Source of the DNA: Doryteuthis pealeii
Taxonomy: Eukaryota > Mollusca > Cephalopoda > Myopsida > Loliginidae
DNA length: 64,000 nucleotides
Assembly: GCA_023376005.1 (NCBI GenBank)
Contig: CM042145.1
Coordinates: forward strand, 101,024,040-101,088,039
Reading direction: 5' to 3'
In this document: positions 1 through 10,109 of the stretch, piece after piece
Layout: each line of letters begins with the position of its first letter
Numbering within the stretch: the first letter of the stretch is position 1
Position numbers and translations under genes: made by a program
The notes under the pieces: model-generated
What the model saw: only the letters and a program-made list of their open reading frames with translations
Databases searched by the model: none
What the model was told of the DNA's origin: nothing

Positions 1-55
1 TTTCAGGTCACTTAACTTTGACCCCCCCCCCTTATTTTTAGGGCGCAAAATATCG
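1..55. repeat. Edge fragment related to the 4.5-kb palindrome
   Basis: The first 26 bases closely match the core of the palindrome arm at 4551-4573 (ttcaggtcagttaacttt). The element is cut by the window edge, so its full form cannot be seen. Confidence 0.5.
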
Positions 56-359
56 GTGATGACAGTATAAATAAAAAGACAAAAGACCGAAGGTGTGAAT
101 AGAAGAAGAAAAAAAAAAGTCAATATCGTTATCCCTATGCATGGAATGTTTTGGTAACCTGGATTGCGTATGATAGCAATGAATACAAAATGGCTAACAT
201 AAAAACAAACAGGTTAGTATTGTTGAAAGTGAAAACTTTAAATGAAATAGATATGGTAACGTCAACAATTTACTTTTATATACACGGTGTTTCAGAAAAA
301 ATGATATCAAATTACGGAATTAAATAGACCATAAAGACCTGATATGCCGTTAAATTACC

Positions 360-387
360 CCCCCACTCTATCTCTCTATCTCCCTCT

Positions 388-427
<40 letters not shown>

Positions 428-520
428 ACTATCTCTCTCCCCCCTCTCTCTCTCTCACACACACACATACATTCTCTCTCTCTTTCTCACACACGCATAC
501 ACATACACACACACACTTTT
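360..520. repeat. (CT)n and (CA)n microsatellite block
   Basis: Dinucleotide CT runs with short CA runs. The apparent reading frame here encodes only Ser/Leu and His/Thr repeats and is not a gene. Confidence 0.9.
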
Positions 521-557
521 TCTCCTATTTATCTTTCCTTCTTACCCTTCTCACTAC

Positions 558-669
558 TTCTCATTGCTCCTCTCTTTCTTCTTCTTCTTCTTCTCTCTGG
601 CTTTCTGTTCTTATAGCTTCTTCTTTTTCCTTCTTGCCTCTCTTTCTTTCTTCCTCTTCCTTCTCTCTC

Positions 670-716
<47 letters not shown>

Positions 717-909
717 TAGACAAAAAGTTTCTGATCTTATAGCTTCTTCTTTTTCCTTCTTGCCTCTCTTTCTTTCTTCCTCTTCCTTCTCTCTCCTGAT
801 ATATATATCACACTCTTTTTCTTCTTCTTCTTCTCTCTGGCTTTCTGTTCTTATAGCTTCTTCTTTTTCCTTCTTGCCTCTCTTTCTTTCTTCCTCTTCC
901 TTCTCTCTC

Positions 910-978
<69 letters not shown>

Positions 979-1172
979 CTAGACAAAAAGTTTCTGATCT
1001 TATAGCTTCTTCTTTTTCCTTCTTGCCTCTCTTTCTTTCTTCCTCTTCCTTCTCTCTCCTGATATATATATCACACTCTTCTTCTTCTTCTTCTTCTCTC
1101 TGGCTTTCTGTTCTTATAGCTTCTTCTTTTTCCTTCTTGCCTCTCTTTCTTTCTTCCTCTTCCTTCTCTCTC

Positions 1173-1215
<43 letters not shown>

Positions 1216-1295
1216 CTAGACAAAAAGTTTCTGATCTTATAGCTTCTTCTTTTTCCTTCTTGCCTCTCTTTCTTTCTTCCTCTTCCTTCTCTCTC

Positions 1296-1348
<53 letters not shown>
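558..1348. repeat. Compound VNTR with higher-order structure
   Basis: A pyrimidine-rich core of about 75 bp (tagcttcttctttttccttc onward, ending ctctcctg) recurs six times. Each core is followed by an (AT)n run and one of two linkers: a CTT-rich linker ending ctggctttctgttctta, or the linker actagacaaaaagtttctg. The linkers alternate, giving a higher-order unit of two cores repeated three times with (AT)n of variable length. The second linker contains the same actagacaaaaagt that forms a Helitron-like end at 1349. Confidence 0.85.
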
Positions 1349-1380
1349 CTAGACAAAAAGTAACCCGTTGGGTCATGTAT
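1349..1380 (-). mobile_element. Helitron-like 3' end (family HelC)
   Basis: Read on the minus strand this is a short hairpin (tgacccaacgggtta), eight bases, then CTAG followed by T. That is the layout of a Helitron 3' terminus. The rest of the element, toward higher coordinates, was not delimited. Confidence 0.5.
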
Positions 1381-1820
1381 TAAATTCTTTGTAATCTAAT
1401 TATCTAATGACCTATTCTCGTTCAAATGATCTCAATCATTAACAACATGTGTAGAAACAACTCAGAATTTTATTTTTAATCATTTTTTTCTTTTCATATA
1501 TGTATATAGTTATTTATTAATGTAATTAATACATCAAATGTGGCACAAGGCCTAAAAAGGGGAGGAGGGAAAAAGGCTGGTCATCTCTATCATAGCTTTT
1601 AACTTAACTATTCTCATTCGTGACCAGATTCGTTCTACAATTTTCCATTCACCATAAAACCAATTCGCACAACAATAACCAAAACTTTCCAGTCTCTCTA
1701 TGAAAAACCTACACCTAACCCATATTTACTTAGTCATGAGGGAGAGGGTAAATGTTGATATATATTTACAAATAAAATCCCCAATGCAAAAATGAAGAAA
1801 AGAATTTTGATAAAAATAAA

Positions 1821-1833
1821 ATGTGTGTGTGTG

Positions 1834-1891
<58 letters not shown>

Positions 1892-1893
1892 CC
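1821..1893. repeat. (GT)n/(AT)n microsatellite
   Basis: Alternating GT then AT dinucleotides, interrupted once. Confidence 0.9.
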
Positions 1894-2112
1894 ATTCACT
1901 TGATAAGAAAAGTCGTTTAAACATTAAACAGAATTTTTACTCAATCTGTTTTTATAACAAAAAGGATAAAGTTGAGACAAACGTGGATAAACAACTTTAT
2001 AAGTCATATTTTTTTGTTATTTTTGGACGCATTAATTTTGTGACAATAATCATCATCATCATCATTAATTAGATATGGTAACGTCAACAATTGCTGACAG
2101 CACGGATATCCA

Positions 2113-2114
<2 letters not shown>

Positions 2115-2187
<73 letters not shown>
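2115..2187. repeat. (CT)n microsatellite
   Basis: Uninterrupted CT run of about 70 bp. Confidence 0.95.
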
Positions 2188-2193
<6 letters not shown>

Positions 2194-2866
2194 TCTGATG
2201 TTCAGTATCCAACTGAAGTAGGTTTTTGCTGGTCGGCTAACACTGGTGTGTTCAAGTGTAGGTATCCACAGGTGAACATCACTTATGAGTTCATCCTTTC
2301 TTCTCCAGCAATGTCTAACATGTCTTGTTTGTCATATTCAGATGGTTTGTGTGATAGGGGGCAAGTGGCCGTACAACTGCTTTTTTGTTGGGTGCTGCTT
2401 CCAAGATTTGTTCAAGACAGCACACAGCATCCTTATGTAGCTCCCATCTAACTTTTTCTTTAAGTGTTTCATTTGAGTCCAAGTGGTGCAGCCGTACAGT
2501 AGTACTGATACGGCTAGGAAAAATTATTGCTTTATTTTATCAATGAGATCATATTTCCATTTGGTTGATAATCTGTCTATGACGGTCGATGCCTTCCCTC
2601 ATCAGTTTCTGTAGATGAGATATTACTACCTGGGTATGTGAGCTGGTCTACTAATTTTAGAAGCTTCCCACCCAGTGTGGAGATGCCTCCATCTTGTTTA
2701 AAACACATGAAGTCAATTTTATCTGAGTTCACAGACCAATGCCTCATGACGCCTTTTCTAGACTATCTGGCAGTGATTTGGCTTGTGAAGGTGTATTTAC
2801 AAGAAGCGCTAGAACATCTGTGTAGTCTGCATCTGTTATACTATTACAAATGCGGACTACGAAGAT
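2188..2866 (-). pseudogene. Degraded RTE-type LINE ORF2, reverse transcriptase and C-terminus
   Basis: On the minus strand several frames in succession give recognisable pieces of an RTE-like endonuclease/reverse-transcriptase protein: DADYTDVLALLVNTPSQAN (the motif C region), then GGKLLKLVDQLTYPGSNISS, then RMLCAVLNKSWKQHPTKKQL, then LPPITQTI and CWRRKDELISDV. Frameshifts and stops separate them. The catalytic YADD-type motif reads YTDV, so the second aspartate is lost as well. The copy is 5'-truncated at a small palindrome (2873-2947). It is a dead fossil with no coding capacity. Confidence 0.85.
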
Positions 2867-2872
2867 GAGACA

Positions 2873-2947
2873 CAACAAGAAGTTGGCGATATCCTGTAGA
2901 GATTATTACAGTATAATAGTCTCTATAGGATATCGGTGGCTTCTTGT
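2873..2947. repeat. Small palindromic element
   Basis: Imperfect inverted repeat with arms of about 35 bp (aacaagaagttggcgatatc pairs with gatatcggtggcttcttgtt). It abuts the LINE fragment. Confidence 0.75.
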
Positions 2948-3202
2948 TTTTTTTTAGAGTGAAGCCTTTTTATTTTATGATATCTAATAACGTTTGAATT
3001 ATGTAATCTCAGTATAATATAAATATACATGATGCTAGTGTATCTCCCTGTAGGACTCCAGCAACAATGTCAAAGAAATCTTTGTCACCAGATGAACATT
3101 AATAAAATTGATGAAATAATTAAAACTTGTATTTAGCTCTGCAAATTTTCTAACAAAATTTTCATTCAATTTTGAATTAATTTGCCCAAATATTTTTTTT
3201 AA

Positions 3203-3490
3203 AAATCAGGAAAATCCAGCAACTATTACTAGCAGGACCTATGGATATACCACAGTATAATAGTTTAATTATTACAGGTAATATAGCCTGGGGTATTCAA
3301 AAGAATTATTTACACATTTAAATCAGGAAAATCCAACAACTATTACTAGCAGGACCTATGGATATACCACAGTATAATAGTTTAATTATTACAGGTAATA
3401 TAGCCTGGGGTATTCAAAAGAATTATTTACACATTTAAACCAGGAAAATCCAACAACTATTACTAACAGGACCTATGGATATACCACAGT
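3203..3490. repeat. 117-bp tandem repeat containing a Helitron end
   Basis: Units start at 3203, 3320 and 3437, giving a 117-bp period and about 2.4 copies. Each unit holds actagcaggacctatggata and the ccacagtataatag stretch, the minus-strand 3' end of family HelA. The third unit is broken by a SINE and then continues into a HelA body. Confidence 0.88.
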
Positions 3491-3752
3491 AAAGTAAAGT
3501 AAAGTAAAGTCGACGGGGCAGCCTAAAGTCGGTATCAGCCAGTCAGCGAGGGAGTCTATCCCCTTTTCAATAGCGCTAGACCAAGGAGATTGTTTTTAGC
3601 ATCTGAGGTGGAGCGCCACACCTACCATCAGCTCCTTACTTTACCGCACAGATCCCTGTGCTACTCATACGCTGAGTTGGCGGGGACCGGTATCGAACTA
3701 GGAACCTTGTGGTTTCTAGCCGAACGCTCTACCGACTGAGCTAACCCGGCCC
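3491..3752 (-). mobile_element. tRNA-derived SINE, family A (full length)
   Basis: On the minus strand the head reads gccgggttagctcagtcggt, a canonical tRNA A box, followed by a B box in ttcgataccggtcc. The body contains the conserved blocks shared by all family A copies, and the 3' end is a pentanucleotide tail (ACTTT)n, seen on the plus strand as aaagt repeats. It is inserted in the third 117-bp unit with ccacagta on both sides, an 8-bp target duplication. Confidence 0.9.
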
Positions 3753-4215
3753 ACAGTATAATAGTTTAATTATTACAACGTTTGATATGTTTAATTAAAA
3801 GCTATTGCAAAATACTTCAATATGTAAAAAGTATAATTTTTGATTTAACTCTCACTCTTTAAAAAAAAAAAAATTTTATTTGCTTATTTTCCTCTTTTCC
3901 TTATGTTCGATTGAAGCAGATAAGCATTATCGCTTCTGTGCGCTCATCCTCTATCCCACCTACTCTATTTCTTTCTTTCTTATTATATTTTTGTTTGTAG
4001 CATGTCTTTTTTTTCTTCCTTTCTTAAAAACGGAACGGTCCATTATTTAGTTGAGGTGACGACAACCATAAGAAATAAAAATTTGACGGATAAGCAACAA
4101 CAGATAATCAGGATTTACACTTTTGCATTTCATCTTGGGTGATTTGGACGGTCTCATTTCTAACCTGAAGGGGTTGCAGGATGATTACCGTCATACAATT
4201 AAGGAACACAACATA
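3753..4215 (-). mobile_element. Helitron-like element HelA, 5' end lost
   Basis: Homologous over its length to the intact copy at 41237-41691 in inverse orientation: the ttaattattacaacgtttga block near its 3' end, the pyrimidine-rich middle, and ccattatttagttgaggtga. It lacks the TCTATATATTAATAC terminus, diverging after 4212. No protein is encoded. Confidence 0.75.
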
Positions 4216-4377
4216 TGTAAAACGTAAATGTAAATATGTAAATGTAAATATTTCTGATGCAACATATGTAAATATGTGAATGTAAATATTTCTGATGCAA
4301 TATTTTCTATGACGTAACCAGAGTTCCATTTAAGCTTTCTGATGCAATGAACAAAAATTCTGTTACACAATAAACTT

Positions 4378-4870
4378 GGTTAAATCCTACTTAACGGATC
4401 TAAATTCTACCATCGTATGTCACTCCACCGAAAGAAAAAAATACCAAAAATCAGGGAATTTACCGAATTTAATTAAATTTTCAGTGTTGATATATTAATG
4501 AATAAAAGATATAATGTACCAGTTATTTTATTTCAGAACTTTTACATTTTTTCAGGTCAGTTAACTTTGAACCACGTATCTTTGAGGCGTAACACAGATT
4601 CTCAAAGATACGTGGTTCAAAGTTAACTGACCTGAAAAAATGTAAAAGTTTTGCTCGTTATGTTTTTGTTTTTTTTTTGTTTTTTTTTGGTGTGGTGGTG
4701 GTGGTGGGGGGTACATGAAATAAACATAGGGTTAAATCGGAGTTAACGCACCTAAATTCCACCATCGTATGTCATCCCGCTGAAAGAAAAAAAACCCAAA
4801 AATCAGGGAATTAACCGAATTTAATGACTTTTCAGTGTTGATATATTAATGAATAAAAGTGTAATTTATG
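4378..4870. repeat. Direct duplication spaced 352 bp
   Basis: About 135 bp at 4378-4516 is repeated with roughly 88% identity at 4730-4868 (shared blocks accatcgtatgtca, aatcagggaatt and cagtgttgatatattaatga). The interval holds the perfect palindrome and a T/G-rich run. Confidence 0.8.
4537..4650. repeat. Perfect 50-bp inverted repeat
   Basis: Arms 4537-4586 and 4601-4650 are exact reverse complements with a 14-bp loop (gcgtaacacagatt). Length and perfection suggest a young fold-back MITE. Confidence 0.93.
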
Positions 4871-5283
4871 AGGAAGTGCATCCCGGTCTCCTGCTTCATA
4901 AATTGCTACCCGGTGACTATTAAAATAACGACCCAAGCTACGGTGGTCAATATTTAAACCGTCAATATCCGGTTGTTTTAACAGACAATTTTTAGATTTA
5001 AAAAAAAAATTATAAAACTAACCCCTAACAAACAACCAGATATTGATGGTGTAAATGAAAAACATGTCCTTTCTTAATCGAGATCAAAAAGAGGTGCCTA
5101 AAGGTCATATGGTCCAAAATTGTTTCATTGACATTTACGCCAAGGATTTATTGACTTAATCTAATTGGTTATTTACATGGATGAAGTAATAAAGCCCCAA
5201 GATGAAAATTATGTTATCAATGGTGTTTTTCAAGAGTTATAAACAATATAGTAATGGGTTACTGTACCTATATTAGCTTATCA

Positions 5284-5843
5284 GCCCTGTCAGCTGGGGT
5301 TATACTAGAATACACTGACTGTACCTCTGCAGAGGGGTAAAAACCCACCCACATGTCCTTGACATGCAACAATCCACTTTGGACATTACTTAGGCTAGAC
5401 AGGCAGTTGGAGAGACTCCCTCCAATCAATCGGCTTGTCACATCAAGCTCTAGCACCTATATGATTGTCCCAACCCTATTATGGCAACCCTCCAACCCTT
5501 TTTCATCATATATGCACTAGAAGACAGTGGCTGCGGGTGTTAGTGTCCTAGGTATGATATTAAACTGCATCTAATGGTGAAGTTCCAATTTGGAGCTTTG
5601 GGAAGTGTGGAGTACCCCTTCATTGCTATTACTCATAGGTACACCCTAACCCAGAGTGGTAGTACCTGTTAGGGTCCCATCTATGGGTTAAATAGATTAA
5701 AAAAATAAGTTTATGAACAAACTTTTTTTTTTTTAATTGAGTTTTAAAAAATGAATACCCAACAAGAATGAATAAAACAAAATGTCTTCGGCATAAAATA
5801 ACCCAACAAGGATTGACATGCCATAAAATCCAACCAACCAACA
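5284..5843 (+). mobile_element. Element E retroposon with 15-bp target duplication
   Basis: A 560-bp non-coding element starting gccctgtcagctgggg and ending in the shared tail cggcataaaataaccc, then tgacatgccataaaatccaa with (ccaa) repeats. It is flanked by the exact 15-bp direct repeat tatattagcttatca (5269-5283 and 5844-5858), proving retroposition. Other copies are at 34035-34507, 39163-39702 and 51902-52483, with 3' fragments elsewhere. I see no clear A or B box near the start, so it may be a non-autonomous LINE derivative rather than a SINE. Confidence 0.88.
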
Positions 5844-5879
5844 TATATTAGCTTATCAAAACTTTTAAGAGCCTGTGCA

Positions 5880-6060
5880 TCTATAGACTTGCCTAGGGCG
5901 CCAAATCATCTTGCACTGGATCTGGGCAGACCAGATGTGGGTTTTACACAAGGTAGCAGGTAAATATGATCCCAGTTGTATGTTAGCAATGATTGTATTT
6001 GAACCCAACAAGGTGACTCTGCTGCTCGCTTCGTGTTAATAACTTTCTTCATTAACAAAC
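5880..6060 (-). repeat. tRNA-like retroposon fragment
   Basis: On the minus strand, ttgttgggttcaaatac is a B-box-like sequence. The rest is degenerate. Assignment as a SINE fragment is tentative. Confidence 0.3.
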
Positions 6061-6324
6061 TGAATATTTCCGGTAGTAGTGAAAAAACAAAACAAAAAAC
6101 TGTCTAATCGCTGAATGTAATTTGGCATTTGGGTAAAAAAAAAAAAAAAAGGCAGGAAATGCAATGCATTCTGGGAAAGAGCTTACATTCCATAGAATAA
6201 ATGTGGCATTTTGGTTTGAGAGAAAAAAGAATGTTAAATCTATGATGGATTGTTATGATGAAAAGAAAAAATGCTGTGTGTGTGTTAGGCCATGAGAAAG
6301 ATAAGTTGATGGGGAATTTATTTA

Positions 6325-6449
6325 GTATGGTTATGTAACCAGCATTATACTAATCTTCTACATCTTATGCTGCATCCTGTTAACCTGTTTTGATACTATG
6401 ATATACATGGAATAAAATGTGACTGCAATTTAGTCTCATTGATAATAAA
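6325..6449. repeat. Paralogue of 7015-7301, holding an empty Helitron site
   Basis: The segment from tatgtaaccagcattat through gcaatttagtctca matches 7015-7032 and 7224-7301. At 6438/6439 the sequence runs on uninterrupted where the other copy has a Helitron. Confidence 0.8.
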
Positions 6450-6949
6450 CTAGCAGGTGCTGCTAGTTTATCATACTGTGGATATACCACAGTATGATAA
6501 TTCAATTATTACAACGTTTGATATGTTTACTTAAGAGCTATTGCTAAATAGTTCAATATGTAAAAAGTATAATAATCTTGATTTAACTCGCTTCTCACTT
6601 TTTTTTTCTCTTCTTTCTCTCTTTCTTTTCATTATGTTCGATTGAAGCAGATTAGCATAATAGCACTATCACACCTGCACACTCTCCCCCTCTCTCTATC
6701 TTTTCCTACTTTCTTTCTTTCTTTCTGTGTAGTATGTTCTTTTTCTTCTCTTTCTTTATAATAAAAATCGAATGGTCCATTATTTAGCTGAAGTGATGAC
6801 ACTCATAAGAAATAAGAATTCGGCGGATAAGCGACACTAGATAATCAGAATTTATATTTTTGTATTTAATCTTGGACAATTTGGATGGCTTCATTTTTAA
6901 CAAGAGGGTGTTTCAAGATGATAACAGTTGTACAAATAAAGAACACGAG

Positions 6950-6958
<9 letters not shown>
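6450..6958 (-). mobile_element. Helitron-like element HelA
   Basis: The inverse CTAG end lies at 6450-6453, followed by the hairpin tgtggatataccaca and the full HelA body, ending in gagtattaatatata where it merges with an (AT)n run (6955-7008). Non-coding. The end region carries an extra tgctgctag compared with other copies. Confidence 0.78.

Positions 6959-7008
<50 letters not shown>
6955..7008. repeat. (AT)n microsatellite
   Basis: AT run grown from the AT-rich 5' terminus of the adjoining Helitron. Confidence 0.9.
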
Positions 7009-7009
<1 letters not shown>

Positions 7010-7045
7010 TGGCTATGTAACCAGCATTATTCTAATTTTCCTCAT

Positions 7046-7222
7046 AAATGAAAACACAAAAATATATGTTAACAAAAACATCTAAAAGTTTCATTCACAA
7101 AAGAAAATATGTAAAAAAAACCTTTAGAAAATTAAACATTATCACCAATTCATTTAAAAAATGTAGTCGGCATTAAGTGACCCATTGAGGTTGATATGCC
7201 GTAAAATAAGAACAAATCAAAT
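7046..7222 (+). mobile_element. 5'-truncated retroposon with shared tail and 13-bp target duplication
   Basis: A 177-bp insert ending in the common tail (cggcattaagtgaccc, then ggttgatatgccgtaaaa) is flanked by taattttcctcat at 7033-7045 and 7223-7235. The uninterrupted paralogue at about 6350 confirms the insertion. Confidence 0.85.
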
Positions 7223-7301
7223 TAATTTTCCTCATCTTATGCGACAACCTGTTAGATACTATGATATAGATAGAATAAAATATAACTGCAATTTAGTCTC
7301 A

Positions 7302-8243
7302 TCTATATATCAATACTCTTGTTCCTTAATCTTCTGACCATTATCATCTTGCAACACTCTGTGGTTAAAAAGGAGACTGTCCAAATCATCCAATATTAAA
7401 TGCAAAAAATGTAAATCTTGATTATCTGGTGTCTCTAATCCACTGAATTCTTATTTCTTACGAGTGTCATCACCTCCGCTAAATAATGGACCATTCCATT
7501 TTTATTATAAAGAAGGGTAGGGAAGAAAAAGGTCATGCTACACAGAAAAAATATAATAAGAAATGTTGTATCCCCTTTCTTTACTTCTATTATTCTTCTG
7601 CTCATCTTTGGTATCTTACGTTCTTCTTCTAGCATCTCTATTCTTGCTGGTTGGTTGTCCTTGATTCATTTCTTCTTCTAGGTCAGTCTTGTTGCCAAGA
7701 CATTCATCAACCACAAAACCATATTATTTATTTAAACCTTTATTTACTTAACTAACATCTTCATCTAACTAACACAGCACGCGTGTGCAGTGAATCCCAG
7801 CTAAAGCAGATACATCTTCTCTGCCTGACGTCCAAGCTGAAACTGAGAGCCAACCAGGTCCCACGTGACTTCACGTATTTCGCGGGCTTTCTGTAATATT
7901 CCATGGAAAGTCCCGCCCATGATATGAAAAGGGGCCATCCCTTCAGAAATACAGGGGGTTGACAATAATCTATACATAGACTATGTAACAGAAAGAAAGA
8001 AAAAAAAGAAAGAAAGAGTAGAGGAAAGATAGAGAGAGGGTGCAAGTGAGAGGAAGTGAATATGCTAATCTGTTTCGATCGGACATAATGAAAAAAAAAA
8101 AAAAAAAAAAGTGAGAAAGTTAAATCAAGATTATTATATTTTTTAACATAAATGAACTATTTCGTAATAGCTCTTGAGTAAATATATCAAACGTTGTAAT
8201 AATTAAATGATCATACTGTGGTAATATCCACAGGTCCCGCTAG
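7302..8243 (+). mobile_element. Helitron-like element HelA, long copy with internal insert
   Basis: Starts TCTATATATCAATAC after an A, ends with the hairpin and CTAG followed by T. The outer parts match other HelA copies. About 7630-8040 is additional sequence not seen in the 455-bp copy. A reading frame on the minus strand (7761-8045) has no recognisable homology. The insertion point matches the empty paralogue at 6438/6439 exactly. Confidence 0.85.
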
Positions 8244-8259
8244 TTAATAATAAATGAGA

Positions 8260-8690
8260 AATTCCATGATGGTAACATGAAGCAAGCATTTAAATATATC
8301 CATGATATTTTTTCACAGATAACGTCAAGACAGCACTACTTAATCATGGTTGCAATTTCTGTGTTTTTTTTCTCTCATAACTTTCTATACTTTTGTGTAA
8401 CTTTGTTTTCTTTTGCCTTTTTAAAAAAAAAAAAAAATTTTTTTCAAGTCTTTTTTTATTTATTTATTTATTTTTTCATTTCCTGAAGTAATTTGATAAC
8501 ATTTCAGTCAAAAGTGGTTAATGTCACTGTCTTGAATGCAGCACAGGCAAGCACAAGTGCTGATCCATCATATATAAATGATTATGTCATTTATTGTAGG
8601 AACTATGTTAATAATATATATGTTTTATGATAATAATGGAATGATGAACAAAAAACTAAAAAGTTCACAATACTTTACATTTAGAACAAT
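8260..8690. other. No gene recognised
   Basis: AT-rich single-copy-looking sequence with T runs; nothing else seen. Confidence 0.5.
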
Positions 8691-8691
8691 G

Positions 8692-9605
8692 TACAAGGTG
8701 TGTATTCTGTATTCCTTATATTCTGAAAAAAAATAATGTTCCATTCATTCTTTATTTCTATCTTGGTAAATACAGCTTTAAACTTGGCATTTTTTGACAC
8801 ACCTTGTATTCTGAAAAAAAAAATGTTCCATTCATTCTTTATTTCTATCTTGGTAAATACAGCTTTAAACTTGGCATTTTTTGACACACCTTGTATCCTG
8901 AAAAAAAATAATGTTCCATTCATTCTTTATTTCTATCTTGGTGTAAGGTTGTTTTAAAGTTCAACATACTTTGGATACAATATAACTCCGACGAAGGTTA
9001 ATAGACAAACATTTAATATACACAGCAGATGGATAACAGTAGATACACGTACGTAGTGAAAGAGTACATATAAAAAGGGGTACACAAATAAAGATAAGAC
9101 ACATTCATGAATGGTACATTATAACATAAAAGAGTACAGACATGAGACTAGCGATAGTCCATGCTGTGAAGACTTACAGTAATGTAAGGGGGACAGAGCC
9201 CCAACGAGAGGGGTTAGATACAATCTACCCCATGTGGCTCGTAGTTGCTGAAACAGGAAAAGAGAGCGAAAAGCTTTGAACCCGGCGCTTAAATACTATG
9301 GTGCCCTAGCGGGCATCATCAAACTAAAAGGGGCAGACAACTCCACCAGGCGAATACAAACTAACGCTACATTGGTAAATACAGCTTTAAACTTGGCATT
9401 TTTTGACACACCTTGTATTCTGAAAAAAAAAATGTTCCATTCATTCTTTATTTCTATCTTGGTAAATACAGCTTTAAACTTGGCATTTTTTGACACACCT
9501 TGTATCCTGAAAAAAAATAATGAATGGAACGTTTTTTTTATTTCAGAATACAAGGTGTGTCAAAAGGTACAAAAAATCTCGATACTTTTTTGACACACCT
9601 TGTAC
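8692..9605. repeat. 87-bp tandem repeats with mariner-like ends, split by an LTR
   Basis: Units of 87-88 bp (tgttccattcattctttatt through the gacacaccttgta block) occur three times at 8700-8940 and about twice at 9372-9515. The block ends in a hairpin (acaaggtgtgtcaaaa pairs with ttttttgacacaccttgt, 9546-9603). The outer edges both read tacaaggtgtg or its complement beside TA, as in Tc1/mariner-type termini. Confidence 0.75.
8942..9371 (-). mobile_element. Solo LTR candidate (4-bp target duplication TTGG)
   Basis: A 430-bp block beginning TGTAAGGTTG and ending GCTACA interrupts one 87-bp unit, with ttgg on both sides (8938-8941 and 9372-9375). It has TG...CA ends and is more GC-rich than its surroundings. 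In the minus orientation a TATA-like tatttaag and later ATTAAA-type signals are in plausible order. Confidence 0.72.
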
Positions 9606-9757
9606 AATAAATTTTAAACAAATAAGAACTCACAAAGTTTTCCAACTACAACAGTTTCAGCAAAAGAGATTAAATAAGGAAGTACTTTTTTTATTGACTC
9701 CATTTTGCTGCCTACCAGTAAAAATTCCAGTAGTTGGAAAATTGAGTTCATACATAC

Positions 9758-9767
<10 letters not shown>

Positions 9768-9800
<33 letters not shown>
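9768..9800. repeat. (AT)n microsatellite
   Basis: AT run preceded by gtgtgta. Confidence 0.9.
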
Positions 9801-9802
<2 letters not shown>

Positions 9803-10016
9803 GTTTTTGGGAGAATATGTGCTTAATCAAAGTCGTACCTAATTTTTGAAAATTAATTAATTAATAATTAATGAATTAGGCGGGCATACCTATTCAAATG
9901 TAAGGCTAAAAAAAATCGAGAAAAATCAGAATGTTTAGCCTTACATTTGAATAGGTATGCCCACCTAATTCATTAATTATTAATTAATTAATTTTCAAAG
10001 CACGTTCTCCCAAAAA
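9803..10016. repeat. Fold-back element, arms about 85-110 bp
   Basis: Left arm 9803-9912 pairs with right arm 9934-10016. The inner 60 bp (aattcattaattattaatta, then aggtatgccc and aggctaaa) is nearly perfect. The left arm carries a short extra segment. MITE-like, non-coding. Confidence 0.87.
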
Positions 10017-10109
10017 TTGTCGGCTAAAAAAGCCATATCAAACACATTGTTTGTTTGTTTACATTCACACACACATATATATATATATATATCCCATGTA
10101 GTGACCGAG

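Noticed and set aside
344..616. 90-codon frame of Ser/Leu/His/Thr
   Set aside because: Translation of CT and CA microsatellites.
561..1376. Several frames of Ile-Tyr and Glu-Arg repeats on both strands
   Set aside because: Products of the AT and pyrimidine VNTR, not proteins.
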